64,000 bases of DNA from the NCBI RefSeq assembly GCF_018682675.1, contig NZ_JAFMTR010000102.1:25203-89202 (forward strand), read 5' to 3'. The stretch is from Sphingopyxis soli (GTDB lineage Bacteria > Pseudomonadota > Alphaproteobacteria > Sphingomonadales > Sphingomonadaceae). The position numbers were made by a program, and so were the translations under genes. Every line of letters begins with the position of its first letter. Positions within the stretch are counted from its first letter, which is position 1. Under the pieces are notes generated by a model, which saw only the letters and a list, made by a program, of their open reading frames with translations, was not told where the DNA came from and made no database searches. Shown here piece by piece: positions 56,678 to 64,000 of this stretch.

Positions 56678-57560
56678 GTTCGTAGCCACGCTGATAGCAG
56701 CCGGAAAGCTGACCGACGAGGTGGTTCGCGAAGCGATCGACCGGCTCGATATGACGGGGCACGACGTGGGGGCGCCGCACTGGCTCGACGAGCATGACGC
56801 GGCCGATATATATTTCCAGGGCAGCCTGGTCAGTGCGCGGAGCGAGCTGGCGAAGATGGACCATGGCGCGCTCGACGTGGTCGTGCAGCCGATGGGCGAC
56901 CGCGCCAAGAAGCTGATCATCGCCGACATGGATTCGACGATGATCACGGTCGAATGCATCGACGAACTCGCCGACTATGCCGGATTGAAGGATCAGGTGG
57001 CGGCGATCACGAAGCGCGCGATGGCGGGCGAACTCGATTTCCGCGCCGCGCTGGAGGAGCGCGTCGCGCTGCTTGGCGGCATGTCCGAAGGCGTGCTCGC
57101 CGAATGCCGGTACGAGCGGGTCAAGCTGACGCGCGGGGCCCGCACGCTGGTCCAGACGATGAAGGCGCATGGCGCGCATTCGGTGCTGGTCACCGGCGGC
57201 TTCACGGCCTTTGCCGGGCCGGTCGGCGAGGCGATCGGGTTCGACAAGGTGGTTGCGAACGAACTGGTGATCAAGGACGGAATGCTGACCGGGAAGGTCG
57301 CGGAGCCGATCGTCGACAAGGATGCGAAGCTCGCGACGCTGACGGCCGAAGCGGCGAAGCACGGGCTGCCGCTCGCCGAGACGCTGGCGGTCGGCGACGG
57401 CGCGAACGACATTCCGATGATCACCAGCGCGGGCCTCGGCATCGGATATCGTCCCCACCCCGCGGCCGAGGAAGCCGCCGACGCGGCGATCCGCCACCAT
57501 GACCTGACCGCACTGCTGTGGGCGCAGGGTTATCCGCGCCGGAGCTGGGTGCTGGGATAA
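56676..57560 (+). CDS. serB: Phosphoserine phosphatase
   Basis: Last step of serine synthesis. 294 residues from ATG 56676 behind GAAGGAG. HAD motif [21 protein letters not shown], motif [16 protein letters not shown], and motif III region [13 protein letters not shown]. An N-terminal regulatory-type domain of about 75 residues precedes. Divergent from miaA with overlapping start codons. Confidence 0.96.
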   Translation: MFVATLIAAGKLTDEVVREAIDRLDMTGHDVGAPHWLDEHDAADIYFQGSLVSARSELAKMDHGALDVVVQPMGDRAKKLIIADMDSTMITVECIDELADYAGLKDQVAAITKRAMAGELDFRAALEERVALLGGMSEGVLAECRYERVKLTRGARTLVQTMKAHGAHSVLVTGGFTAFAGPVGEAIGFDKVVANELVIKDGMLTGKVAEPIVDKDAKLATLTAEAAKHGLPLAETLAVGDGANDIPMITSAGLGIGYRPHPAAEEAADAAIRHHDLTALLWAQGYPRRSWVLG

Positions 57561-57576
57561 GAGGCGGCGAGGCCGT

Positions 57577-59334
57577 TCAGGCCTTTTCGCCGAACAGTTC
57601 GCGTTCGGATTCCTCCAGCGCCTCGAAATAGCGGCGGCGCGCGTGGCGTTCGCCGACGACGCCCATGACATGGTCGCGGTCATCGAGCACGGCGAGTTCG
57701 TCGGCAGCGGCTTCGTCGAAAAGCGTCAGGATCGACCGTATGTCCATCTCGGGGCGCAGCGCGACGCCGACATGCGTCGCCAGCGCCGCGACCGGTGAGG
57801 CGGGATCGAGGTCGGGATGGAAGGCCGCGGCGGTCGGGACGATCCCCCGATAGGCGCCGTCGGCGTCGAGCAGGATCGCCTTCGCGGTCTTGCCGAGCGG
57901 CACGGCAGCGCGGAACGCGCCAACCGACATCGCCCGATCCACTGCGACCCAGTCGGTCCGCATGATCCGCCCGGCGGTCATCGTCGTCAGGCGGCCGATA
58001 TCGCGCGGGCTGCGGATCGTCGAACCGCGCAGGTGCAAGCGCCAGGTCGAGAAGGAATAGCCGAAGATCTCGCGCGTGAGCGCACTCGACACCAGCGTCG
58101 CGGCCAGCACCACGCCCATCAGCGCGAAGTCGTGCGTCGTTTCGAGCATCAGCACCGCCAGCGTCATCGGCCCGCCGACGATCGACACGCTGAGCGCCGC
58201 CATCCCGACGAGCGCCGCGTCGTTGGGGTCGATCGCTAAGCCCAGCGGGCTGAGATTGACCAGCCCCGCGAAAAGCTGGCCCATCAGCGAACCGAGGAAC
58301 AGCGAGGCGAAGAACAGCCCGCCGCGAAAGCCGAAGCTGAGCGAGATGACCGATGCCGCGATCTTGAGCAGCAGGACCGAGGTAAGAAAGGTAAGCGCCG
58401 GACGCAGCACAAGGTCGAGATGCAGCGCGCCGTGACCCGCCGACAGCGTCTGCGGCGAGAGGAGAGCAAGCGGGATGAGAACAAAGCCGCCGACCACGGG
58501 TTTCCACCCGGCGATCCTTTGCCACGCGCCCACGCGAAGCTCGGCGAAGGCCACGACTCGCATCATCCCCATGCCGACGACGGCGCACAGCGCGCCAAGC
58601 AGCACGTAGAGGAGATAGTCGGGCAGGGCGAAGCCGCGGGTGGCGGTCGTCGCGATCAGATAGGGTTGTGCACCGAGCAGCCGGGTGACCGATACCGCCG
58701 ATAGCGACGCCGCCATGACCGGAGCGATCGCAGCAGGGGTATAGTTGCCGATGACGATTTCGAACGCGTAGAAGGCGCCGGTCAGCGGTGCGCCGAAGGC
58801 GGCGCCGATCGCGCCGCCCGCACCGGCGCCGACCAGCGTGCGCAGGTCATTGCGGCGCAGCCGGAACCACTGGCCGAGTTGCGACGCGACCCCGCCGCCC
58901 ATCTGCGCATAGGCCGCCTCCAGACCGACCGATGCCCCGGCGCCGTTGGAGATGACGGTCTGCGAGGCGATGACCAGATTGTCGGCGAAGGGGATGCGCC
59001 CGCCGTGGAGGGCGTTGGCCTCGACAACGTCGACCGGCACGCGCCCGCGCCGCCGGAGGCCACGCGCGAACAGGACGAGCAACAGGCCGCCGGCTGGCAG
59101 GGCGAGCAGCTTCCACGGATGGTGGATGCTGCCCAGCGCGCTGAGCCGGTTGATGGTGACGCCGTAAAGCAGTTGCTGCAGCCCGTGCGCGATCGCTTGC
59201 AGCAAATTGGTAAGTGCGCCGGCTGCAAGCCCGGCGACCGCGGCGAGGAGGATGAACGCGGCCTCGCTTTCGCGCAGGCGGCGGCGCTGGCGTGCGACGG
59301 CGAGGATCAGCGAGAATTTGCGCGAACGGGCCAC
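57577..59334 (-). CDS. CLC-type chloride channel/antiporter with C-terminal CBS domains
   Basis: 585 residues from a GTG at 59334 (start uncertain; the frame extends 28 codons more). About 10-12 hydrophobic segments, then two CBS domains (about 450-580). The three CLC selectivity motifs are recognisable but divergent: GGRIP for GSGIP, GLEAA for GREGP (gating Glu kept), and GGLFFAS for GxFxP. Anion specificity cannot be told. It ends 17 bases from the serB stop, convergent. Confidence 0.85.
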   Translation of the reverse strand: MARSRKFSLILAVARQRRRLRESEAAFILLAAVAGLAAGALTNLLQAIAHGLQQLLYGVTINRLSALGSIHHPWKLLALPAGGLLLVLFARGLRRRGRVPVDVVEANALHGGRIPFADNLVIASQTVISNGAGASVGLEAAYAQMGGGVASQLGQWFRLRRNDLRTLVGAGAGGAIGAAFGAPLTGAFYAFEIVIGNYTPAAIAPVMAASLSAVSVTRLLGAQPYLIATTATRGFALPDYLLYVLLGALCAVVGMGMMRVVAFAELRVGAWQRIAGWKPVVGGFVLIPLALLSPQTLSAGHGALHLDLVLRPALTFLTSVLLLKIAASVISLSFGFRGGLFFASLFLGSLMGQLFAGLVNLSPLGLAIDPNDAALVGMAALSVSIVGGPMTLAVLMLETTHDFALMGVVLAATLVSSALTREIFGYSFSTWRLHLRGSTIRSPRDIGRLTTMTAGRIMRTDWVAVDRAMSVGAFRAAVPLGKTAKAILLDADGAYRGIVPTAAAFHPDLDPASPVAALATHVGVALRPEMDIRSILTLFDEAAADELAVLDDRDHVMGVVGERHARRRYFEALEESERELFGEKA

Positions 59335-59574
59335 TGAGGTTCCAAGCGCCTGCCGACGATGGAGGTCAAGCCCTTTCGTCGGCAAACGCGCAGGCGAGCC
59401 TCCGACGGAATTGCGCAATCGCCTCGCTCGCGGCGCGCCATCGGCCGCATGAGCCAGTAGCGGGCGGTGTCATTCCGGTCGCGGATTCGCATGCGAAGGG
59501 TGCAGCGGGGACAAGCGCGGCGGCGATATCCCCGGGGTCAATTGCGCGCGGACGGGCGCGCGCCGGAATGACGC

Positions 59575-60729
59575 CTATTTGCTCACGACCATGCACGCCT
59601 GGCCGCCCTTGCGGACGGTAGCGCAAAGATTTTCCGCATCGCTCTTGCTGGCGAAGCCGCCGGCCTGCAGGCGGGTGACCGTTCCCGCCTTCACATAGCT
59701 CGGCTGGCGCGCGGCGACGGCAGGAAATCTCTTCTCGAGCGAGGTCCAGAGGCTGCGGGCGTTGGCTTCGACGCCGAAGGCGCCGAACTGGGCGCGCCAC
59801 GGGCTCGCGCCATTGTGGACGGTCACCGGCTTTGCCGCCTGCAGGGCCGGCTTGGCCGCTGCGGGGGCCGCCTTCGGCGCCGTCGATGCGATATTGACCG
59901 GTTCGCCCCTTGCGACCGCGGCCGCGGTCGTGGCTTCGTTCGCCGCATTGGCTGCTGCGACCGCCGCCGGGGTCGACAGGGCCGGGGCGGGTTTCGACAC
60001 GGCCGGAGCCGGTTTCGCGGTCGGCGCGATGACCGGCGGCGGGGTGTAGCTGGTACCGGGCGTCGACGCGGGCAGGCTCGCGGTCTTGACCGGCGAAGGT
60101 GCAGGCGTTGCCGGTGCCGGGGCGGCCGCGCTTACGGCGGCGAGGCGCGTGCGTGCCTCGTCCTTTTCGATCTGCGGCAGCATCGCGAGCCCCGCCTGCC
60201 GCTGCTCGAGCGGGATCAGGCGGTCGAGCTGGGCAAGGCGCGCCGATGCGATCGTCAGGCCCGCGTCGCTCGCGCGCTTGGTGAGCGCATAGGCGCGCGG
60301 CCAGTCCTTCGTCGCATAGTCGCCGTTGAACATCGCGGTGCCGAGGACATATTGCGCCCGCGGCTCGCCGCGATCGGCCGATGCCTTGATATAGGGCATC
60401 GCCTCGTCGCGCTTGTTCGCGGTGAACAGGATCAGGCCGAGATTGTCCTCGGCCTGCAGATGCCCTTGCTTCGCGGCGCGGCGGTACCAGCTTTCGGCCT
60501 GGCCAAGGTCGGCGGGAACGCCCCGGCCGAGCTTGTACGCCTGGCCCAGGTTGAACTGTGCGTCGGCATCGCCGGCGACGGCCAGCGGGCGCCATTCGGC
60601 CACCGCCTTTTGATAGTCGCCCGCCTGCCAGGCATCGACGCCGTCCTTGACGTCCGCGAAGGCGGGTATGGCCAGTGCTGCCGCAGCTGCAGCGAGCGGC
60701 AGGGCGATGGCGGCGGTGAGTGCTCGCAT
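59575..60729 (-). CDS. Exported Sel1-repeat protein with C-terminal SPOR domain
   Basis: 384 residues. Signal peptide to about residue 25 (ALAIPAFA). Sel1/TPR-like repeats at about 30-200 (DAQFNLGQAYKLGRGVPADL; AQYVLGTAMFNGDYATKD), a long Ala/Pro linker, and a SPOR domain (about 305-384, WRAQFGAFGVEANARSLW) that would bind denuded peptidoglycan at the septum. Divergent from parA. Confidence 0.85.
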   Translation of the reverse strand: MRALTAAIALPLAAAAAALAIPAFADVKDGVDAWQAGDYQKAVAEWRPLAVAGDADAQFNLGQAYKLGRGVPADLGQAESWYRRAAKQGHLQAEDNLGLILFTANKRDEAMPYIKASADRGEPRAQYVLGTAMFNGDYATKDWPRAYALTKRASDAGLTIASARLAQLDRLIPLEQRQAGLAMLPQIEKDEARTRLAAVSAAAPAPATPAPSPVKTASLPASTPGTSYTPPPVIAPTAKPAPAVSKPAPALSTPAAVAAANAANEATTAAAVARGEPVNIASTAPKAAPAAAKPALQAAKPVTVHNGASPWRAQFGAFGVEANARSLWTSLEKRFPAVAARQPSYVKAGTVTRLQAGGFASKSDAENLCATVRKGGQACMVVSK

Positions 60730-60922
60730 CCTTATTCTCCAATGACTTGCGCAGCCGGTGGCCGGATCGCAGTCCCCGGAAAGCCCTTTAGGGGTAAAGT
60801 GGCTAACACCCCGTTAGCAACGCCTAAGGGCGGCACGAACCTGCCCCGCTTCGGAACAGAATCGACATAACCGCGTGTTTACCATGGAAGCGAGCCAATC
60901 GTTTACCGTCTTTTTATCATCG

Positions 60923-60937
60923 TTAACTCAATTTTAG
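60923..60937. promoter_or_regulatory. CtrA-like site upstream of parA
   Basis: TTAA-N7-TTAG, one mismatch from the CtrA consensus TTAA-N7-TTAA, in the AT-rich gap between the SPOR gene and parA. A single near match could be chance. Confidence 0.25.
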
Positions 60938-60988
60938 CGCCCTGCATGGCATCCAACCGCCTGATTTTGGTTTTCCAGGGGGATAGCT

Positions 60989-61711
60989 GTGCGCGTTTTG
61001 GCATTGGCTTCACAAAAGGGAGGGTCGGGTAAAACCACCCTGTCGGGGCATCTCGCGGTGCAGGCGCAGCTTGCCGGCGCCGGGCCCGTCGTTCTCATCG
61101 ATATCGACCCCCAGGGCTCGCTCGCCGATTGGTGGAACGAACGCGAAACCGACCTTCCGGCCTTTGCCCAGACCACGGTAGCGCGGCTGGCCTCCGACCT
61201 TGAAATCCTGCGCCAGCAGGGTTTCAAGCTCGCCGTCATCGACACGCCGCCGGCGATCACCATGGCGATCCAGAGCGTGATTTCGGTCGCCGAACTGATC
61301 GTCGTTCCGACGCGCCCCAGCCCGCACGACCTGCGCGCTGTCGGGGCCACCGTCGACCTTTGCGAACGCGCAGGCAAGCCGCTGGTGTTCGTCGTCAACG
61401 CGGCGACGCCCAAGGCGAAGATCACCAGCGAGGCCGCGGTCGCGCTGTCGCAGCACGGCACCGTCGCGCCGGTCACCTTGCACCACCGCACCGACTATGC
61501 CGCGTCGATGATCGACGGGCGCACGGTGATGGAGGTCGATCCGAACGGGCGATCGGCCGAAGAGATCCGGCAGCTGTGGACCTATATCAACGACCGGCTG
61601 GAAAAGAATTTCCGCCGCACCGTCTTCTCGACCCCGATGCCCGCGCAGCCGGGTTACGGGACCGTTCGTCCGATGGGTGGCGGCTTCGGCCGCCGCATCG
61701 CCGGCCAGTGA
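60989..61711 (+). CDS. ParA-family ATPase (orphan)
   Basis: 240 residues from a GTG at 60989 behind AGGGGGAT. Deviant Walker A KGGSGKTT in LASQKGGSGKTTLSGH, Walker A' LIDIDPQGS, Walker B VIDTPP. Short for a chromosomal ParA and lacking an N-terminal HTH, so it is an orphan-type positioning or partition ATPase. A 17-base gap separates it from the next gene. Confidence 0.9.
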   Translation: MRVLALASQKGGSGKTTLSGHLAVQAQLAGAGPVVLIDIDPQGSLADWWNERETDLPAFAQTTVARLASDLEILRQQGFKLAVIDTPPAITMAIQSVISVAELIVVPTRPSPHDLRAVGATVDLCERAGKPLVFVVNAATPKAKITSEAAVALSQHGTVAPVTLHHRTDYAASMIDGRTVMEVDPNGRSAEEIRQLWTYINDRLEKNFRRTVFSTPMPAQPGYGTVRPMGGGFGRRIAGQ

Positions 61712-61728
61712 CGGGAGACATCGGAACC

Positions 61729-62400
61729 ATGGGCGAACCCAAACCTCTCGCTTCGCTGAGCGCCGGACTTCTTGCCCGCAAGGGTGGAGCGCGCCCCGCC
61801 ATGCGCCGCCAGCCGCTGGGCAGCGGACCGATGCCGATCGGCCAAGGTTATGACGACCTTGGCTGGAATGACATGGGCTATGACGTCGATCCGGACCAGA
61901 ATGCCGCCGAATCGGCGCGCATGGTCGACCTGAAGCCTCTGCTTGCCGGGTCGGTGCTCGAACATAATGCAGCCGCCGAACATGCGGTCGATGCGGCGCC
62001 GGGCCACGCCCTGACGCCGGGCGTGGGGCCCGACCTCGCCGACGCGTTGTCCGACTCGTACCAGCCCGAGGCCGTCGAGTTGCCGCAGGTCGTGCTCCAG
62101 CAGGAATCGCTGATCGATCGCGTCGCCGCCGTCGCCCGCAAGGTCGAGGCGCGCCCCGAGCCGAGCGCGAGGAAGGAACGCGCGCCGCGCGCCCAGCGCG
62201 CCCGCGAAAAGGCGGCCTTCACGCTGCGCCTCGATGCCGAGCGTCACCTTCGTCTGCGCCTTGCGAGCGCGGTGACGAACCGCTCTTCGCAGGTGATCCT
62301 GACCGATTTGCTCGACGAATATCTGTCGTCGCTGCCCGAGATCGACGCGATGGCCAGCCGCCTGCCGGCGGCGCGCCCGACGCGCCGGAAAATGCCGTAG
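61729..62400 (+). CDS. ParA-associated protein, possible ribbon-helix-helix C-terminus
   Basis: 223 residues from ATG 61729 behind GGGAG. No family recognised. The first 150 residues are low-complexity and likely disordered. The last 55 (AFTLRLDAERHLRLRLASAV, then NRSSQVILTDLLDEYL) look like a ribbon-helix-helix or related small DNA-binding fold. Position after a ParA ATPase suggests a ParB-like partner or cargo adaptor. Inference only. Confidence 0.6.
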   Translation: MGEPKPLASLSAGLLARKGGARPAMRRQPLGSGPMPIGQGYDDLGWNDMGYDVDPDQNAAESARMVDLKPLLAGSVLEHNAAAEHAVDAAPGHALTPGVGPDLADALSDSYQPEAVELPQVVLQQESLIDRVAAVARKVEARPEPSARKERAPRAQRAREKAAFTLRLDAERHLRLRLASAVTNRSSQVILTDLLDEYLSSLPEIDAMASRLPAARPTRRKMP

Positions 62401-62421
62401 ACGTACCAAGGGGGACCTTCC

Positions 62422-63858
62422 ATGAAGCGCAAATTGTTGGTGAACCTGGCCGTTTCGGGCTTTGTTCTGAGCGTCGCCACGGGATGCAGCGGCATGGGGA
62501 AGATGGCCGAAGCGGCGCCACAATCGCCCGGCACCTCGGCGTCGGCCGCCAAGTCGGCCGAAAAGGCGCGCGAAGCGCTCGAAGCCGGCAAGGCGAGCAA
62601 GGCGGTGACGATGGCGGAAGCCGCCGTCGCCGGCGCGCCGCGCGACGCGAGCTATCGCGCGCTGCTCGGCCAGGCCTATCTCAACGACGGGCGTTTCGCG
62701 TCGGCGACCAGCGCGCTTTCCGACGCGATGGAACTGGGCGCGAAGGACAGCAACACGGTTATCGCGCTGACGCTGGCGCATATCGCGCAGGGCAAGAATG
62801 GCGAAGCCGCCGATCTGCTCAAGCGCAATTTCGACGCCATTCCGGCGTCGGACCTGGGGCTTGCGCTGGCGCTGGCGGGCGATCCCAACTCGGCGATCTA
62901 TGTGCTGACCGAAGCGGCGCGCGCCAAGGATGCCGACGCCCGCACGCGCCAGAATCTTGCGCTGGCTTTCGCGCTGTCGGGGCGTTGGGCGCAGGCGCGC
63001 GTTCTTGCCGCGCAGGATCTGTCGCTCGACAAGGTCGAGGGCCGCATGGCCGAATGGTCCAAGCTCGCCGAGCAGCCCGATGCGCGGATGCGGGTCGCGA
63101 GCCTGATCGGCGCCACGGTTCGCGCCGATGCCGGTATGCCCGTGCGCCTGGCGCTGAGCAACTTCACCGATACGCAGATGGCCGCCGCCGACGCGCCGGT
63201 CGAACTCGCGAGCGCCGACCCGGCGCCCGTCGCCACCTATGCGCCGCCGCCGCCCGCCGCCGAGCCATCCGCGCCCGCCGCGATCCTCGCATCGGCCGAA
63301 CCGGCGATCCGCACGGTCGAACTGCCGATGCCGAAACGCGACGAAAATGGCGTCGTGCCGGTCACCGAACTGCCGCAGCCGCAGGCTACACCCAAAGCCG
63401 CAGAGGTCATCATGGCCGACGCGAAGCCATATCGTGCCGCGCCGCGCGTCGCTGGCGAACAGGGGCGTATCCGCCCCGCACAGAAGCAGGCGCTCGACCT
63501 TGCGACGAGAATCCTGCCGCGGGCGATGGCGTTCGATGCCAAGAAGCCCTCGGGTTGGGCCGTCCAGCTTGGTGCCTACGACACGCTCGGCATCGCAAAG
63601 GAAAAGTGGACGACGCTGAAAAAGCGCACGGCCATGCTCGCCGGTTATCAGGCCTCGAGCCATTCGGCCGTCGTGGATGGGCGCACCTTCTATCGCCTGA
63701 CGGTCAACGGCATGGCGACGCGCGCCGATGCATCGAAGCTCTGCGGCGAACTCAAGGCGAAGGGGCAGACCTGCTTCGTGCGCCAGATGGGTGGAGCCGA
63801 ATCGATCCAGTGGGCGTCGGCGCCTGGCGCAAAGCCGGTGCGTCTGGCCTCGCGCTGA
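62422..63858 (+). CDS. TPR lipoprotein with C-terminal SPOR domain
   Basis: 478 residues. Lipobox VATGC places the lipidated Cys at residue 22. TPR-like repeats span about 48-200 (AREALEAGKASKAVTMAEAA; SYRALLGQAYLNDGRFASA). A Pro/Ala linker leads to a SPOR domain (about 370-460, WAVQLGAYDTLGIAKEKW). It lies 21 bases after the RHH-like gene, probably one operon with parA. Its architecture parallels the SPOR protein on the other side of parA. Confidence 0.85.
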   Translation: MKRKLLVNLAVSGFVLSVATGCSGMGKMAEAAPQSPGTSASAAKSAEKAREALEAGKASKAVTMAEAAVAGAPRDASYRALLGQAYLNDGRFASATSALSDAMELGAKDSNTVIALTLAHIAQGKNGEAADLLKRNFDAIPASDLGLALALAGDPNSAIYVLTEAARAKDADARTRQNLALAFALSGRWAQARVLAAQDLSLDKVEGRMAEWSKLAEQPDARMRVASLIGATVRADAGMPVRLALSNFTDTQMAAADAPVELASADPAPVATYAPPPPAAEPSAPAAILASAEPAIRTVELPMPKRDENGVVPVTELPQPQATPKAAEVIMADAKPYRAAPRVAGEQGRIRPAQKQALDLATRILPRAMAFDAKKPSGWAVQLGAYDTLGIAKEKWTTLKKRTAMLAGYQASSHSAVVDGRTFYRLTVNGMATRADASKLCGELKAKGQTCFVRQMGGAESIQWASAPGAKPVRLASR

Positions 63859-63901
63859 CCATTATTGGGGCGCCTTCTGCGATGCGGAAGGCCTAGGGGG
63901 A

Positions 63902-63931
63902 GGGGCGCGGCTGCGGGGCTGCGCCCCCTTT
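63902..63931 (+). terminator. Probable terminator after the SPOR lipoprotein
   Basis: GGGGCGC and GCGCCCC pair around a 12-base loop, followed by CTTT. A second hairpin GCCTTC-N9-GAAGGC precedes it (63872-63892). Nothing else is recognisable up to base 64000. Confidence 0.5.
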
Positions 63932-64000
63932 CCTTGGGGTCATGCCGACCGTTGCCCGGCGGCGAGCTCAATCAATGAAAAAAGGCCGCCGCCGGCATCT

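Overview
The window is a high-GC, gene-dense chromosomal stretch from an alphaproteobacterium of the order Sphingomonadales; Sphingopyxis or a close relative is my best guess. This rests on the protein types and gene order (ybgC-tolQRAB-pal beside ruvBAC-yebC, divergent serB/miaA with ilvBNC), the many GTG/TTG starts, and the kinds of dispersed intergenic hairpins. There is no rRNA, complete tRNA or CRISPR array, and no gene-free stretch over 300 bases.

Layout. 1-8767 (+): type II secretion operon gspE (5' end cut by the window) to gspO; gspC and gspD must lie upstream. 8754-13254 (-): ybgC-tolQ-tolR-tolA-tolB-pal envelope operon, convergent with gspO. 13357-18517 (-): ruvB, a zinc-ribbon membrane protein, a GFA protein, ruvA, ruvC, yebC, a YbjQ protein, gapR and DUF1244. 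18626-21138 (+): pyruvate kinase and arginyl/leucyl-tRNA-protein transferase. 21362-27515 (+): a redox operon: an NAD(P)H/FAD reductase fused to two cyclic-nucleotide domains and a four-cluster ferredoxin, a di-heme b-type membrane protein, an FHA-membrane-decaheme cytochrome c, then a class III phosphodiesterase. 27512-31365 (-): an exported HAD protein, a 2-hydroxyacid dehydrogenase, a DUF559 nuclease-like gene held between inverted hairpin repeats, and cysS. 31412-47282 (-): a secretion-signalling cluster of a CHAT caspase-like protease, a CHASE2 adenylate/guanylate cyclase, a small exported protein, a TpsB pore and a 2645-residue TpsA exoprotein. 47497-48451 (+): DUF1476, BolA and monothiol glutaredoxin. 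48618-51761 (-): bioF-bioD-bioA. 51948-56677 (-): miaA, ilvB, ilvN, ilvC; serB diverges. 57577-60729 (-): a CLC channel and a Sel1/SPOR protein. 60989-63858 (+): ParA ATPase, an RHH-like partner and a TPR/SPOR lipoprotein.

Three things stand out. (1) The 21-27 kb operon looks like a cyclic-nucleotide-gated and FHA-linked electron conduit from cytosolic NAD(P)H to periplasmic hemes, with a probable cNMP phosphodiesterase next door. (2) The 31-47 kb cluster joins a CHAT protease and a cyclase to two-partner secretion. (3) A DUF559 gene lies inside a hairpin repeat element whose short, gene-less copies occur elsewhere in the window; this resembles the REP/RAYT arrangement but with a different protein.

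All functions are inferred from sequence alone. Starts marked uncertain were chosen by ribosome-binding site, overlap and family length.
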